A stretch of 26,300 nucleotides of DNA from Serpens sp964410065 (GCA_964410065.1 CAYPFO010000053.1:1-26300), one strand, 5' to 3'; shown: positions 6,709 to 14,226, counted from the first letter of the stretch. Notes: generated by a model from the letters alone, not told the origin. Program-made: numbers and translations.

Positions 6709-7407
6709 ATGATCGAAGTACGTCCCTTCCAGCAACTCGGCGGCGCACACCACGGCTGGCTGGATACCAAACACCACTTTTCCTTTGCGGACTATTACGA
6801 TCCTGCACGCATGCACTGGGGTCTGCTGCGGGTGTGGAACGATGACACCATCGCACCCCATAGCGGCTTCCCGGCACACCCGCACCGCGACATGGAAATC
6901 ATCACCTATGTGCGCGAAGGGGCCATCACCCACCAGGATAACCTGGGCAACAAGGGCCGTACCGTCGCCGGCGACGTTCAGGTAATGAGCGCCGGTACCG
7001 GCATTGCCCATAGCGAATACAACCTCGAAGAGGTCCCCACCAAAATCTTCCAGATCTGGATCATGCCGGAGAGCCGTGGCGCCGAACCGAGCTGGGGCAC
7101 CAAACCGTTCCCCAAGGGCGAACGCGCTGGGGCCTTCGTCACCTTGGCCAGCGGTCTTCCAGGCGATGACGATGCCCTGCCGATCCGCACTTCGGCTCGC
7201 CTGGTCGCGGCCACCCTGAATGCTGGGCAGTGCGCCGAATACCGCTTCGCCGAAGGCCGCAAGGGCTATCTGGTCGCCGCCCATGGTGCCCTGCAGATCA
7301 ATGGCACAGCCGCCGCAGCCGGCGACGGTGTGGCGATCAAGGACGAAGCGCTGATCGAAGTGCACGCACTGGAAGACAGCGAGGTGATTCTGGTCGAGGT
7401 GGTCTGA
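6709..7407 (+). CDS. Pirin family protein (YhhW-like bicupin)
   Basis: A 232-residue pirin. The N-terminal cupin carries all four metal ligands of the family: His57 and His59 (HPHRDMEIITY), then His101 and Glu103 (GIAHSEYN). The C-terminal half is the second cupin of the pirin fold (pirin_C-like). Bacterial homologues such as YhhW have quercetin 2,3-dioxygenase activity in vitro, while others bind metabolic enzymes; the physiological role here is unknown. ATG 6709 is chosen because GAGGA lies 8 bases before it and the conserved N-terminus MIEVRPFQQL begins there. An in-frame ATG at 6658 would add 17 residues unlike the family. It is convergent with rlmL. Confidence 0.92.
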   Translation: MIEVRPFQQLGGAHHGWLDTKHHFSFADYYDPARMHWGLLRVWNDDTIAPHSGFPAHPHRDMEIITYVREGAITHQDNLGNKGRTVAGDVQVMSAGTGIAHSEYNLEEVPTKIFQIWIMPESRGAEPSWGTKPFPKGERAGAFVTLASGLPGDDDALPIRTSARLVAATLNAGQCAEYRFAEGRKGYLVAAHGALQINGTAAAAGDGVAIKDEALIEVHALEDSEVILVEVV

Positions 7408-7457
7408 GGCCTCCCCTACCCGTCACTCGCTACTCCCATCAAGAAGCATCGTGTGGA

Positions 7458-7473
7458 GGCCCGACCTCGGGCC
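7458..7473. terminator. Weak hairpin between pirin and rlmL
   Basis: GGCCCGA (7458-7464) and TCGGGCC (7467-7473) form a short GC-rich stem in the 78-base gap between the convergent genes. No T-run is present on either side, so a termination role is uncertain. Confidence 0.3.
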
Positions 7474-7485
7474 GAGGCGCTTGAA

Positions 7486-9693
7486 TCAGCGCAACGTGAT
7501 CCGCCAGGCCTTGTGGATGCGCGGATTGCGGGCGAAGTCGGGATCGAGGGTGTCGGCGCTGATGTCTTCAACGTGGTAACGCGCCGGCAAGCTTTCGTCG
7601 AGCACGAACTTGCGGAAGTTGTTGGAGAAATACAGCACGCCGCCGGGTGCCAGGCGGGCCATGGCCAGGTCGATCAGTTGCACGTGATCGCGCTGTACAT
7701 CAAACACACCTTCCATGCGCTTGGAGTTGGAGAAGGTCGGCGGATCGATGAAAATCAGCTCGTACTCGCCGCGATCCTCGGCCAGCCAGGCCATCACATC
7801 CCCCTGCTCCAGGCGGTGCTTGTCGGAATAGCCGTTGAGCGACAGGTTGCGCCGCGCCCAGTCCAGGTAGGTTTTGGACAAATCCACACTGGTGGTACTG
7901 CGCGCCCCGCCTTTGGCCGCGTGCACGGTGGCCGTGGCGGTATAACAGAACAGGTTGAGGAAGCGCTTGCCGGCGGCTTCCTTCTGCAGGCGTAGGCGCA
8001 GCGGGCGGTGATCGAGAAACAGTCCGGTGTCTAGATAGTCCGTGAGGTTGACCAGCAGCTTGACGCCGCCCTCGTTGACCTGCAGGAACTCGCCCTGGGT
8101 CGCATGGCGCTCGTACTGACGCGTGCCGGTCTGCCGCTCGCGGCGCTTGATCACCACCTTGTCCGCAGGTAGGTCCAGCGCCACCGGAATCGCCGCCAGA
8201 GCATCGAGCAGGCGGATCTGCGCCTTGTCCGGGTCAATGGAGCGCGGCGGTGCGTATTCCTGCACATGCACCCAGTCGCCATACAGGTCCACCGCCAGGG
8301 CATATTCCGGCATGTCCGCGTCATACAGCCGATAGCACTCGACGCCGGCTTTCTTCGCCCATTTGCCGAGTTGCTTGAGATTTTTTTGCAGGCGGTTGGC
8401 GAACATCTGCCCGCCTTCGGAGAGGCGAGCCGCTTCATGAGTGACACGCGGCGCTTCGCCTGCCTCGATGCGCTCGGCACGTTCGGCCCGCTCGGCGCTG
8501 CTACGTCGCTCGCCCGTGACGAACTGATCCGGCTTGACGTTGATCAGCAACAGCTTGCACGGCAGCGCACCGTTCCAGAAGGCGTACTGTTTGTGGCTGC
8601 GAATGCCCATGCGCTTGCCCAGCTCGGGGGCGCCGGTGAAGATCGCCGCGTCCCAGTTCAGACACGCCTGACGCAGGCGCTCGCCGAGATTCTGATAGAG
8701 ATACAGCAGGCTCGCCTCGTCGCCCAGGCGTTCGCCATAGGGCGGATTGCACACCACCAAGCCGGTCTGGTTCTGGTCCGGGCGCGGCTCGAAAGTCGCC
8801 AGTTCGCCCTGATAGATGCGAATCCAGTTGCCCAGCCCGGCGCGCTCGATGTTGTTACGTCCCGGCTGGATCAAACGCGGATCGGCTTCGTAACCGCGAA
8901 TCCACAGCGGCGGCTTGCTCAGGCCGATGCGCGCACGTTCTTCAGCCTCGGCGTGCAATCGATTCCACAGCGCCGGTACGTGGCCCAGCCAGTTGGAGAA
9001 GCCCCAGTGTTCGCGCTTGAGGTTTGGCGCGAGATCGGCGGCCATCATGCCGGCCTCCACCAGGAAGGTGCCAACTCCACACATCGGGTCAGCCAGTGCC
9101 CCGCCAGCTGCTGCGATGCGCGGCCAGCCGGCACGGATCAGAATCGCGGCAGCGAGGTTTTCCTTTAGCGGCGCAGCACCCTGCTGCAGGCGGTAGCCGC
9201 GCTGATGCAGGCTGTGCCCGGACAGGTCCAGGGAGAGGATCGCTTCACCCTTGTCCAGGCGCAGGTGTACGCGAATGTCAGGGCTGAACTTGTCCACCGA
9301 GGGGCGCTCGCCCGTGGCGGTGCGCAGGCGGTCGACAATCGCATCCTTGACCTTCAAAGCGCCGAAATGGGTGTTGTCGATACCGGCACCACGGCCGCTG
9401 AATTCCACCGCCAGGCTGCCGGTGGGCGACAAGTGCTCGCTCCAGTCCACGGCATGCACGCCTTGATACATTTCCTCGGCGTTCTGCATCGGAAAACGGG
9501 CCAGTACCAGCAAGACACGGTTGGCCAGGCGCGACCACAAACACAGGCGGTAAGCGGTTTCCAAGTCCGCAACCCCCTGTATGGCGGCGGTGTGCTCGCG
9601 CGCCTCTTCCAGGCCCAACCCGCGAGCTTCTTCAAGCAGCAAACCTTCAAGGCTTTTGGGGCAGGTGAGATACAGTTCGTAGCGGTCCGACAT
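7486..9693 (-). CDS. rlmL: Bifunctional 23S rRNA methyltransferase RlmKL (m2G2445 / m7G2069)
   Basis: A 735-residue fused enzyme. An N-terminal THUMP RNA-binding region lies at about residues 45-155. The RlmL methyltransferase domain follows, with SAM motif DPMCGVGT (202-209) and catalytic NPPYGER (316-322). A charged linker rich in ERAERAER precedes a C-terminal RlmK domain (from about 430) with FLNLFCYTATATVHAAKGGA and DPPTFSNSKRM (D650). It makes N2-methyl-G2445 and N7-methyl-G2069 in 23S rRNA during 50S assembly; gamma-proteobacteria carry this fusion. Start ATG 9693 is chosen because MSDRYELYLTCPK is the conserved N-terminus. The frame stays open 22 codons upstream, but that stretch contains an intrinsic terminator. 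The ribosome-binding site is weak. It is divergent from rmf. Confidence 0.94.
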   Translation of the reverse strand: MSDRYELYLTCPKSLEGLLLEEARGLGLEEAREHTAAIQGVADLETAYRLCLWSRLANRVLLVLARFPMQNAEEMYQGVHAVDWSEHLSPTGSLAVEFSGRGAGIDNTHFGALKVKDAIVDRLRTATGERPSVDKFSPDIRVHLRLDKGEAILSLDLSGHSLHQRGYRLQQGAAPLKENLAAAILIRAGWPRIAAAGGALADPMCGVGTFLVEAGMMAADLAPNLKREHWGFSNWLGHVPALWNRLHAEAEERARIGLSKPPLWIRGYEADPRLIQPGRNNIERAGLGNWIRIYQGELATFEPRPDQNQTGLVVCNPPYGERLGDEASLLYLYQNLGERLRQACLNWDAAIFTGAPELGKRMGIRSHKQYAFWNGALPCKLLLINVKPDQFVTGERRSSAERAERAERIEAGEAPRVTHEAARLSEGGQMFANRLQKNLKQLGKWAKKAGVECYRLYDADMPEYALAVDLYGDWVHVQEYAPPRSIDPDKAQIRLLDALAAIPVALDLPADKVVIKRRERQTGTRQYERHATQGEFLQVNEGGVKLLVNLTDYLDTGLFLDHRPLRLRLQKEAAGKRFLNLFCYTATATVHAAKGGARSTTSVDLSKTYLDWARRNLSLNGYSDKHRLEQGDVMAWLAEDRGEYELIFIDPPTFSNSKRMEGVFDVQRDHVQLIDLAMARLAPGGVLYFSNNFRKFVLDESLPARYHVEDISADTLDPDFARNPRIHKAWRITLR

Positions 9694-9719
9694 GTCGACT
9701 ATCCAAGGCCCTAAGGCGC

Positions 9720-9742
9720 AAAAAAGCCTCGCTTTCGAGGCT
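9720..9742 (-). terminator. Intrinsic terminator on the minus strand, immediately upstream of rlmL
   Basis: Read on the minus strand: AGCCTCG (9742-9736), loop AAAG, CGAGGCT (9731-9725), continuing into a run of six T (9725-9720). This is a textbook Rho-independent terminator pointing towards rlmL, whose start codon is 27 bases away. No minus-strand gene lies between it and rmf. It is therefore either a leader attenuator of rlmL or the 3' end of an unannotated minus-strand RNA. Confidence 0.8.
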
Positions 9743-9968
9743 GTAAGAAATTGAAACAATTATTCAGGCCACCCTACGTCGGAAAACGTTGCGGTGCCCG
9801 ACAGCTTCATTGTCATGAGCCGTGGTGCTCATTGGCCGTCAGCAATGCAGCTTTGCTGGGAAATATCCGTCGCAAGCGAACCCGGCTTATGTACGCATCC
9901 AGCAAATCATTTGATCGTTATGCCTAATCGATCATTCACAGGCCCCATGGCTTTGGTTAGAACGTCAA

Positions 9969-10061
9969 CAAGGCAACGATGCAATGTCGTGTGCCTTGAG
10001 GTCGGTTACGCCGGCAACGGACCTCGACGCAGCTGGAAGCTGCACAGCCTCGCCATGAGGC
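9969..10061 (+). ncRNA. rmf RNA motif: structured 5' leader of rmf
   Basis: Four hairpins lie almost back to back upstream of rmf. They are CAAGGCAACGA with TCGT-g-TGCCTTG (9969-9998); GAGGTC-g-GTT with AAC-g-GACCTC (9998-10025); GCAGCT/AGCTGC with a 3-base loop (10029-10043); and GCCTC/GAGGC (10047-10061). The first two share base 9998. A conserved cis-acting 'rmf RNA motif' upstream of rmf genes in Pseudomonas has been described by comparative genomics; I recall the family but have not matched its consensus. The last hairpin ends 38 bases before the rmf start. It probably controls rmf translation or mRNA stability. Confidence 0.7.
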
Positions 10062-10099
10062 GTATGGACATCACAGTCAACGAGTGAGGGCAATACCCG

Positions 10100-10315
10100 A
10101 TGAGACGACTTAAACGTGATCCGATGGAACGAGCCTTTCTGCGCGGTTATCAGCATGGCATACATGGCAAATCCCGCGACCTGTGTCCTTTTACCCTACC
10201 CTCTACTCGCCAAGCCTGGATCAACGGCTGGCGCGAAGGTCGTGGTGACCAATGGGATGGATTCACCGGCACCGCCGGTATTCACCGTTTAAATCAACTT
10301 AACGCGGTCGGCTGA
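10100..10315 (+). CDS. rmf: Ribosome modulation factor
   Basis: A 71-residue basic protein starting MRRLKRDPMERAFLRGYQHGIHGKSRDLCPF, the conserved core of RMF. The following CPF...R..WINGWREGR is also typical of the family. RMF binds the 30S platform near the anti-Shine-Dalgarno region and promotes dimerisation of 70S ribosomes into inactive 100S particles in stationary phase or stress. It is longer than the E. coli protein (55 residues) because of a C-terminal extension usual in Pseudomonas. The ribosome-binding site GAGGG is 9 bases before the ATG. It is preceded by a highly structured leader, is divergent from rlmL, and is followed by GC-rich hairpins shared with convergent pyrD. Confidence 0.95.
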   Translation: MRRLKRDPMERAFLRGYQHGIHGKSRDLCPFTLPSTRQAWINGWREGRGDQWDGFTGTAGIHRLNQLNAVG

Positions 10316-10342
10316 CACCCCAGCCACACTGATTTTTCCAGA

Positions 10343-10396
10343 GCGCCCCACCCGGGCGCCGGGCGAAACGCCCCTGGGGGCTCCTTCGGGAGCCCC
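10343..10396. terminator. Three successive hairpins between convergent rmf and pyrD
   Basis: The stems are GCGCCC/GGGCGC (10343-10359), GGGCG/CGCCC (10361-10373) and GGGGCTCC/GGAGCCCC closed by a UUCG tetraloop (10377-10396). The last is very stable and symmetric, so it can serve both genes. A T-run is lacking, so the termination role is inferred from position and stability. Confidence 0.6.
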
Positions 10397-10414
10397 TCCC
10401 CTCCTGATCCGCTG

Positions 10415-11446
10415 TTAACGGGTACCCTTGGGCAGCGCCGCGATGGCATCCACCGCCTCGCGGATCAGCGCCGGTCCCTTGTAGATGAAGCCTGAATAGA
10501 GTTGCACGAGGCTTGCACCGGCAGAGATTTTTTCCGCTGCATCGCGCCCCTCGGTGATGCCTCCTACGGCGATGATCGGCAGGCGACCGGCCAGCTCGCC
10601 GGCCAGCACCTTGACGGTGTGCGTGCTCTTGTCGCGCACGGGCGCACCAGACAGCCCCCCCGCCTCGTCACCAAACTGCAAGCCCTCCACGCCGGCGCGA
10701 CCGAGGGTGGTATTGGTGGCAATGACCGCATCCATACCCGCTTCGACCAAGGCGTGCGCCACCTGCACGGTTTCCTCATCGCTCATATCGGGAGCGATCT
10801 TGATCGCCAACGGCACACGCTTGCCATACAGCTGCGCGAGGTCCTCCTGGCGCAGGCGCAGGGCCTCGAGCAACTGCTTGAGCGAGTCGCCAAATTGCAG
10901 ACTGCGCAGGCCTGGCGTGTTCGGCGAACTGACGTTGACCGTGACATAGCTGGCGTGCGGGTAAACCTTGTCCAGACAGATCAGGTAATCATCCACGGCG
11001 CGTTCCACCGGGGTGTCGAAATTCTTGCCGATGTTGATGCCCAGTACGCCCCGGTAACGCATCGCCTCGACCCGTTCCAGCAGGTGATCGACTCCGTGGT
11101 TGTTGAAGCCCATGCGATTGATAATGGCCTCGGCTTCCGGCAAGCGGAACAGGCGCGGCTTGGGATTGCCCGGCTGGGCGCGCGGCGTCACGGTGCCGAT
11201 CTCGATAAAGCCAAAGCCCAACTGGCTCAAGCCATCGATGGCGTCGCCATTCTTGTCCAGGCCTGCGGCCAGGCCGACAGGATTGGCAAATTCCAGCCCC
11301 ATGATCTTCACTGGCAACGCGCTGGGTTGTTTGCACACCAGGCGATTGAGGCCCAGGCGTCCGCCAGCACCGATCAGGTCAAGGGACAACTCATGGGAGG
11401 TTTCCGGAGACAGCTTGAACAAAAGATCGCGGGCCAGGGTGTACAT
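10415..11446 (-). CDS. pyrD: Dihydroorotate dehydrogenase (quinone), class 2
   Basis: A 343-residue FMN enzyme oxidising dihydroorotate to orotate with quinone as acceptor, the fourth step of pyrimidine synthesis. The N-terminal amphipathic segment (MYTLARDLLFKLSPETSHELSLDLI), which associates with the inner membrane and defines class 2, is present. The FMN-binding GLAAGLDKNG includes Lys65. NRMGFNNHG follows, and the catalytic base Ser174 lies in NVSSPNTPGLRSLQ, with IATNTT downstream. The length is normal for the family. The downstream rmf is convergent. A DUF2835 gene lies upstream on the same strand, 42 bases away, so co-transcription is possible. Confidence 0.96.
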   Translation of the reverse strand: MYTLARDLLFKLSPETSHELSLDLIGAGGRLGLNRLVCKQPSALPVKIMGLEFANPVGLAAGLDKNGDAIDGLSQLGFGFIEIGTVTPRAQPGNPKPRLFRLPEAEAIINRMGFNNHGVDHLLERVEAMRYRGVLGINIGKNFDTPVERAVDDYLICLDKVYPHASYVTVNVSSPNTPGLRSLQFGDSLKQLLEALRLRQEDLAQLYGKRVPLAIKIAPDMSDEETVQVAHALVEAGMDAVIATNTTLGRAGVEGLQFGDEAGGLSGAPVRDKSTHTVKVLAGELAGRLPIIAVGGITEGRDAAEKISAGASLVQLYSGFIYKGPALIREAVDAIAALPKGTR

Positions 11447-11488
11447 GGGGGGAGCTTCATGAAAAATGGGACGGCGAGTATAACCCGG

Positions 11489-11710
11489 TCAAGCCAGGCG
11501 ACGCAGGCTTAACAATTCCCCCTTGACGCTGAACTCCAGCACAAAGGAACCTTCCACCCCGCTGTGAGTCAGAAAAGGTCGCAAATGATGGGCCGGCAGG
11601 CTTACCTTACGACCGTCGCGACTAGTGGCGAGAACCCGGTTGACGTGCCCTTGGTAATACGCCAGAAACTGTTCGGCCGTTAAACGGATATCCAGCACCA
11701 GACTGGGCAT
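11489..11710 (-). CDS. DUF2835 family protein
   Basis: A 73-residue protein with the pattern of the uncharacterised DUF2835 family: LDIRLTAEQFLAYYQGHVNRVLATSRDGRKVSLPAHHLRPFLTHSGVEGSFVLEFSVKGELLSLRRL. Predicted character is a small soluble beta-rich domain; no function is known. Start ATG 11710 is chosen because AAGGGAG precedes it at good spacing and the family N-terminus begins there. The frame is open another 30 codons upstream, but that translation is not family-like. It lies directly upstream of pyrD on the same strand; a similar neighbourhood (pyrD beside a DUF2835 gene) is, as I recall, common in Pseudomonas. Confidence 0.82.
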   Translation of the reverse strand: MPSLVLDIRLTAEQFLAYYQGHVNRVLATSRDGRKVSLPAHHLRPFLTHSGVEGSFVLEFSVKGELLSLRRLA

Positions 11711-11916
11711 GGAGCACTCCCTTGGCAATAAAAACAGGCAAGTTTGCCATAATCCGCGGTGCAAACAGCATCGTGAAGATGGCGGCGTGCGTTCCGGCAA
11801 CCCTCAATGAGGGCAGACATACCCCTGGGTGGCTTTCGTTGCAGTCGACACATGACCGTGTCAGGCATCACACTTTACACTCGATGTCCTGATTGTCCTG
11901 GAGCCAGCTGTTCATC

Positions 11917-12804
11917 ATGTCTTCATCCCCGCCGCCTTCCAGCCTCGCCACCCGCCTGACTAGCCTGGCAGGGCAATTGCGGCTGGGCAGGCGAGAAGCC
12001 CGGCACCTGAGCGAACAGGCCAGCCATCTCAGGCTGCCTTTTCAGCCTCTGCAGATACCGCCTGCGAGCATCTGGTGGCAGCTTGGCCTTCCTCTGGATC
12101 GCCTGGTAGAGCTGCCGCGCGACGCGCTCTCCGGGCCGGTACAGGAAGACAAGGCCGCGGCACATGCCGTCCTGGCGCGACTGGTAGAGGTTGATCATGA
12201 CCGGCTCGACGCACTCGATCTGCGCCAGGTTGACGGTTTGCTCGGCCCGCCAGGCGACCATGCTGCGCATGCCCATCTGGATGACCTGGCCAGCACGCCT
12301 GCTGGTCGCAACCTGCGCATCATCAGTTACAAGGATTTTCTCAAGGCCATCAGTCTGGCCCTTCCTGATTTCGAGCGCGGCACACCGTTGGCCCTGCGCC
12401 AGGCTGACTGGCTTGGCCCGCGATTGTTCTGGGCCGGCGAACTGCACAACGAAGCATTCGCCAGCGCCGTTGCCTATGCCCGCCTGCGCGGGCTGCAGTT
12501 CACCTTGCCCGCTGAGGTTGCCCGTTACCGCCTGAATGACGACGCCCTTGCCGATTTGCAAGCCAAGTTCCATATGCTGGCGATGCCCGTACAAAGCTGG
12601 AGTGATCCCGCCTTCATGGGCTTGTTGCTGAACAGCCGACTTCCTTATTCACGGCTGTCACTGCTACGCACTGCCAATGCGTCCGAAACCCTGTTATTGC
12701 CCCGCGACAATGCCCTGTCCAACGCCTTGGGCGAAGGTTTGCGACTGGCCGGCGCGCCCGACCTGGGGCAATTACTGCACAGCCTGCTGCCCGCCGCAAA
12801 CTGA
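11917..12804 (+). CDS. Conserved hypothetical protein, function not recognised
   Basis: A 295-residue soluble protein. I do not recognise a catalytic motif, signal peptide or membrane segment. It opens with a low-complexity Ser/Pro stretch and a basic Arg/Leu-rich helix (LRLGRREARHLSE). A leucine-rich middle has an unusual DHAAHAHLDDL stretch. The C-terminal half reads like a globular domain (ISYKDFLKAISLALPDF..., LFWAGELHNEAFASAVAYARLRGLQFTLPAEVARY). It is possibly one of the Pseudomonas-restricted uncharacterised families. ATG 11917 is preferred over an upstream TTG at 11893; GGAG lies 13 bases before it, slightly far. It is divergent from the DUF2835 gene, with about 200 bases between. Confidence 0.72.
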   Translation: MSSSPPPSSLATRLTSLAGQLRLGRREARHLSEQASHLRLPFQPLQIPPASIWWQLGLPLDRLVELPRDALSGPVQEDKAAAHAVLARLVEVDHDRLDALDLRQVDGLLGPPGDHAAHAHLDDLASTPAGRNLRIISYKDFLKAISLALPDFERGTPLALRQADWLGPRLFWAGELHNEAFASAVAYARLRGLQFTLPAEVARYRLNDDALADLQAKFHMLAMPVQSWSDPAFMGLLLNSRLPYSRLSLLRTANASETLLLPRDNALSNALGEGLRLAGAPDLGQLLHSLLPAAN

Positions 12805-12906
12805 TCGCTATTACTTCGGCATATCCATCCCAACACCGCGCCATGGGCAAGCCCGCTCTGCGCACCGACACACCGCGCCGCGAAGGCTGCCGATCCCCCC
12901 TGTAGG

Positions 12907-12922
12907 GGCGAATTCATTCGCC
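12907..12922. repeat. Short palindromic intergenic element (GGCGAATTCATTCGCC)
   Basis: GGCGAAT-TC-ATTCGCC, preceded by TGTAGG, is the core of a palindromic intergenic element seen in many Pseudomonas genomes (from memory). It lies in the 282-base gap between the hypothetical gene and the DUF488 gene. A possible degraded opposite end (CGTCCTACCAG) is near 13038-13048. Nothing else is recognisable in that gap. Confidence 0.45.
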
Positions 12923-13086
12923 TGGCGCCTATCTTTCAAAAGCCTCGCAGCGGCTGAGACAAACGCAGGTTTATCAGACTCCCTGCGGCAGGCTGCGCGG
13001 ACACGACTAAGCTCCCGACACCGCAAAACGGGCGAGACCGTCCTACCAGACGCAGGCAGCGCCCTTATGTCATCCGCCGTGCGCTG

Positions 13087-13488
13087 TCAGCGCATCTTTT
13101 CATGGGCGTAGCAGGGAGGCGAGCTGCTCGGGCCCTGGCGCTCCAGCTCATCTTCGAGGAATCCGGCTAACACTTGCGCATTGTTGTGTGCTTCGTCCTT
13201 GGCCGCAAAAAGCAAGGTCAGGCGACCTGAGCGGGCGTGCTCCAGCAAGCCCCACCAGTATTGCGGGTGGGCAGCAAGCTCGGCCCGGTAGCGACGCTCG
13301 AACTCGGCAAACTGTGCCGGGTTGTGGTCGAACGCCTGGCGCAGCGCGGTGCTTGGCGCTAGGTCCTTAAGCCAGGCGTCCAACCGCAGCGCTTCTTTTT
13401 TGATGCCCCGTGGCCACAGGCGATCAACCAGCACTCGATACCCATCGGTTTCGGCCGCTGCTGCGTAGACTCGCTTGCACTGAATCAT
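13087..13488 (-). CDS. DUF488 family protein (YeaO-like)
   Basis: A 133-residue protein with the DUF488 signatures: MIQCKRVY near the N-terminus, YRVLVDRLWPRGIKKE at about 17-32, WLKDLAPS at about 40-47, then FERRYRAEL and TLLFAAKDEAHNNAQVLAGFLE. Its cysteine and arginine positions resemble YeaO homologues, but no enzymatic function is established for the family. The last about 14 residues (PSSSPPCYAHEKMR) extend past the usual end. A strong ribosome-binding site (AAGGGG, 6 bases before ATG 13488) supports the start. It is divergent from the lipoprotein gene, whose start is 70 bases away. Confidence 0.88.
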   Translation of the reverse strand: MIQCKRVYAAAAETDGYRVLVDRLWPRGIKKEALRLDAWLKDLAPSTALRQAFDHNPAQFAEFERRYRAELAAHPQYWWGLLEHARSGRLTLLFAAKDEAHNNAQVLAGFLEDELERQGPSSSPPCYAHEKMR

Positions 13489-13557
13489 GCGCTATCCCCT
13501 TGTATGAGACCTATCGGCTGAGTACCGTGGCGCGAGTCCTTGCCCGAGCCCGCCGCC

Positions 13558-14226
13558 ATGCCCTTCCTTCGCACGTGTTCAGCCGCCCTGCTACCTCTAC
13601 TCTTGGTTGGCTGCCAGGTTTACACCGGCCAGCCGGCCAGTCCGCCCGCAGACGTGCGCCTGCAAGGTGAATTGAGTGTCGAACAGGGCCAGCTGTTCCT
13701 CAAGCCCTGCGATGAACAGCGGCGTTTTCGATTGATCGATGCGGGTGCGGGCAACTTGGCCCGTGAAGTTGCCCGGTTGGGCGGGGATACAGGCATCCCC
13801 TTGTTCGCCGACCTGAAAGGCCAGCTCGGCGCTGACCCGCAGGGTGGCGAAGGTCAATTCATGGCCAGCCAGATCTATCGGTTGCAAATGGAGGGGAACG
13901 GCTGCAACGACGCTAACTTCCCGATGCTGAGCGTGCGCGCCAGTGGCAACGAGCCGTTCTGGAGCCTGGATATCAGCCCGCACGGCCTGGTGCTAACACG
14001 ACCCGATCATGCCCCGCTGGCTCTGCCCTACCTGGAAGAGCGCTTGCCCGATGATCGCCTGCACCTGTCCAGCGAGGCCAATGACTTGCGACTTTCCCTC
14101 TGGCTCACGCCGCAGCGCTGCATTGACGACATGAGCGGCGCCGTTCGTCATTTGAGCGCAGAACTGCGCCTGGGCGAGCAACGCTTTATCGGCTGCGCCT
14201 ACCACGGCGGCGCTTACGAGGACTGA
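13558..14226 (+). CDS. Predicted lipoprotein, COG3650-like (META-associated) family
   Basis: A 222-residue secreted lipoprotein. A short basic start is followed by a hydrophobic signal (SAALLPLLLVGC) with lipobox LVGC, so Cys19 would be lipidated after cleavage. The body has two related beta-rich halves. The second begins ASGNEPFWSLDIS, a stretch typical of COG3650 envelope proteins related to META-domain proteins. Four further cysteines (in PCDEQ, GNGCND, QRCID and GCAYHG) could form disulfides in the periplasm. Function is unknown. ATG 13558 is chosen because it gives a proper signal peptide; the ribosome-binding site is poor. It is followed by 122 bases without an obvious terminator before convergent mnhG. 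Confidence 0.8.
   Translation: MPFLRTCSAALLPLLLVGCQVYTGQPASPPADVRLQGELSVEQGQLFLKPCDEQRRFRLIDAGAGNLAREVARLGGDTGIPLFADLKGQLGADPQGGEGQFMASQIYRLQMEGNGCNDANFPMLSVRASGNEPFWSLDISPHGLVLTRPDHAPLALPYLEERLPDDRLHLSSEANDLRLSLWLTPQRCIDDMSGAVRHLSAELRLGEQRFIGCAYHGGAYED

Larger units (their letters stand above)
9694..10099. promoter_or_regulatory. 406-bp divergent rlmL / rmf regulatory region
   Basis: No protein gene is supported here. From left to right it holds a minus-strand intrinsic terminator (9720-9742), an AATAAT -10-like element on the minus strand (9759-9764), and the 10-mer CCACCCTACG (9769-9778) shared with the repeat at the left end of the window. Three short hairpins follow (9815-9832, 9840-9858, 9912-9934), then four adjacent hairpins (9969-10061), then the rmf ribosome-binding site (GAGGG, 10086-10090). 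No tRNA cloverleaf is visible. Confidence 0.7.

Noticed and set aside
8266..9168. Plus-strand open frame opposite rlmL
   Set aside because: Antisense shadow of the conserved methyltransferase domain.
9743..10099. tRNA gene before the minus-strand terminator
   Set aside because: No acceptor-stem pair, no T-arm GGTTC-type motif and no CCA end could be found on either strand.
9965..10165. Minus-strand open frame across the rmf leader and start
   Set aside because: Overlaps the hairpin cluster and rmf; the translation is not protein-like. The strand could carry a non-coding RNA, but not this protein.
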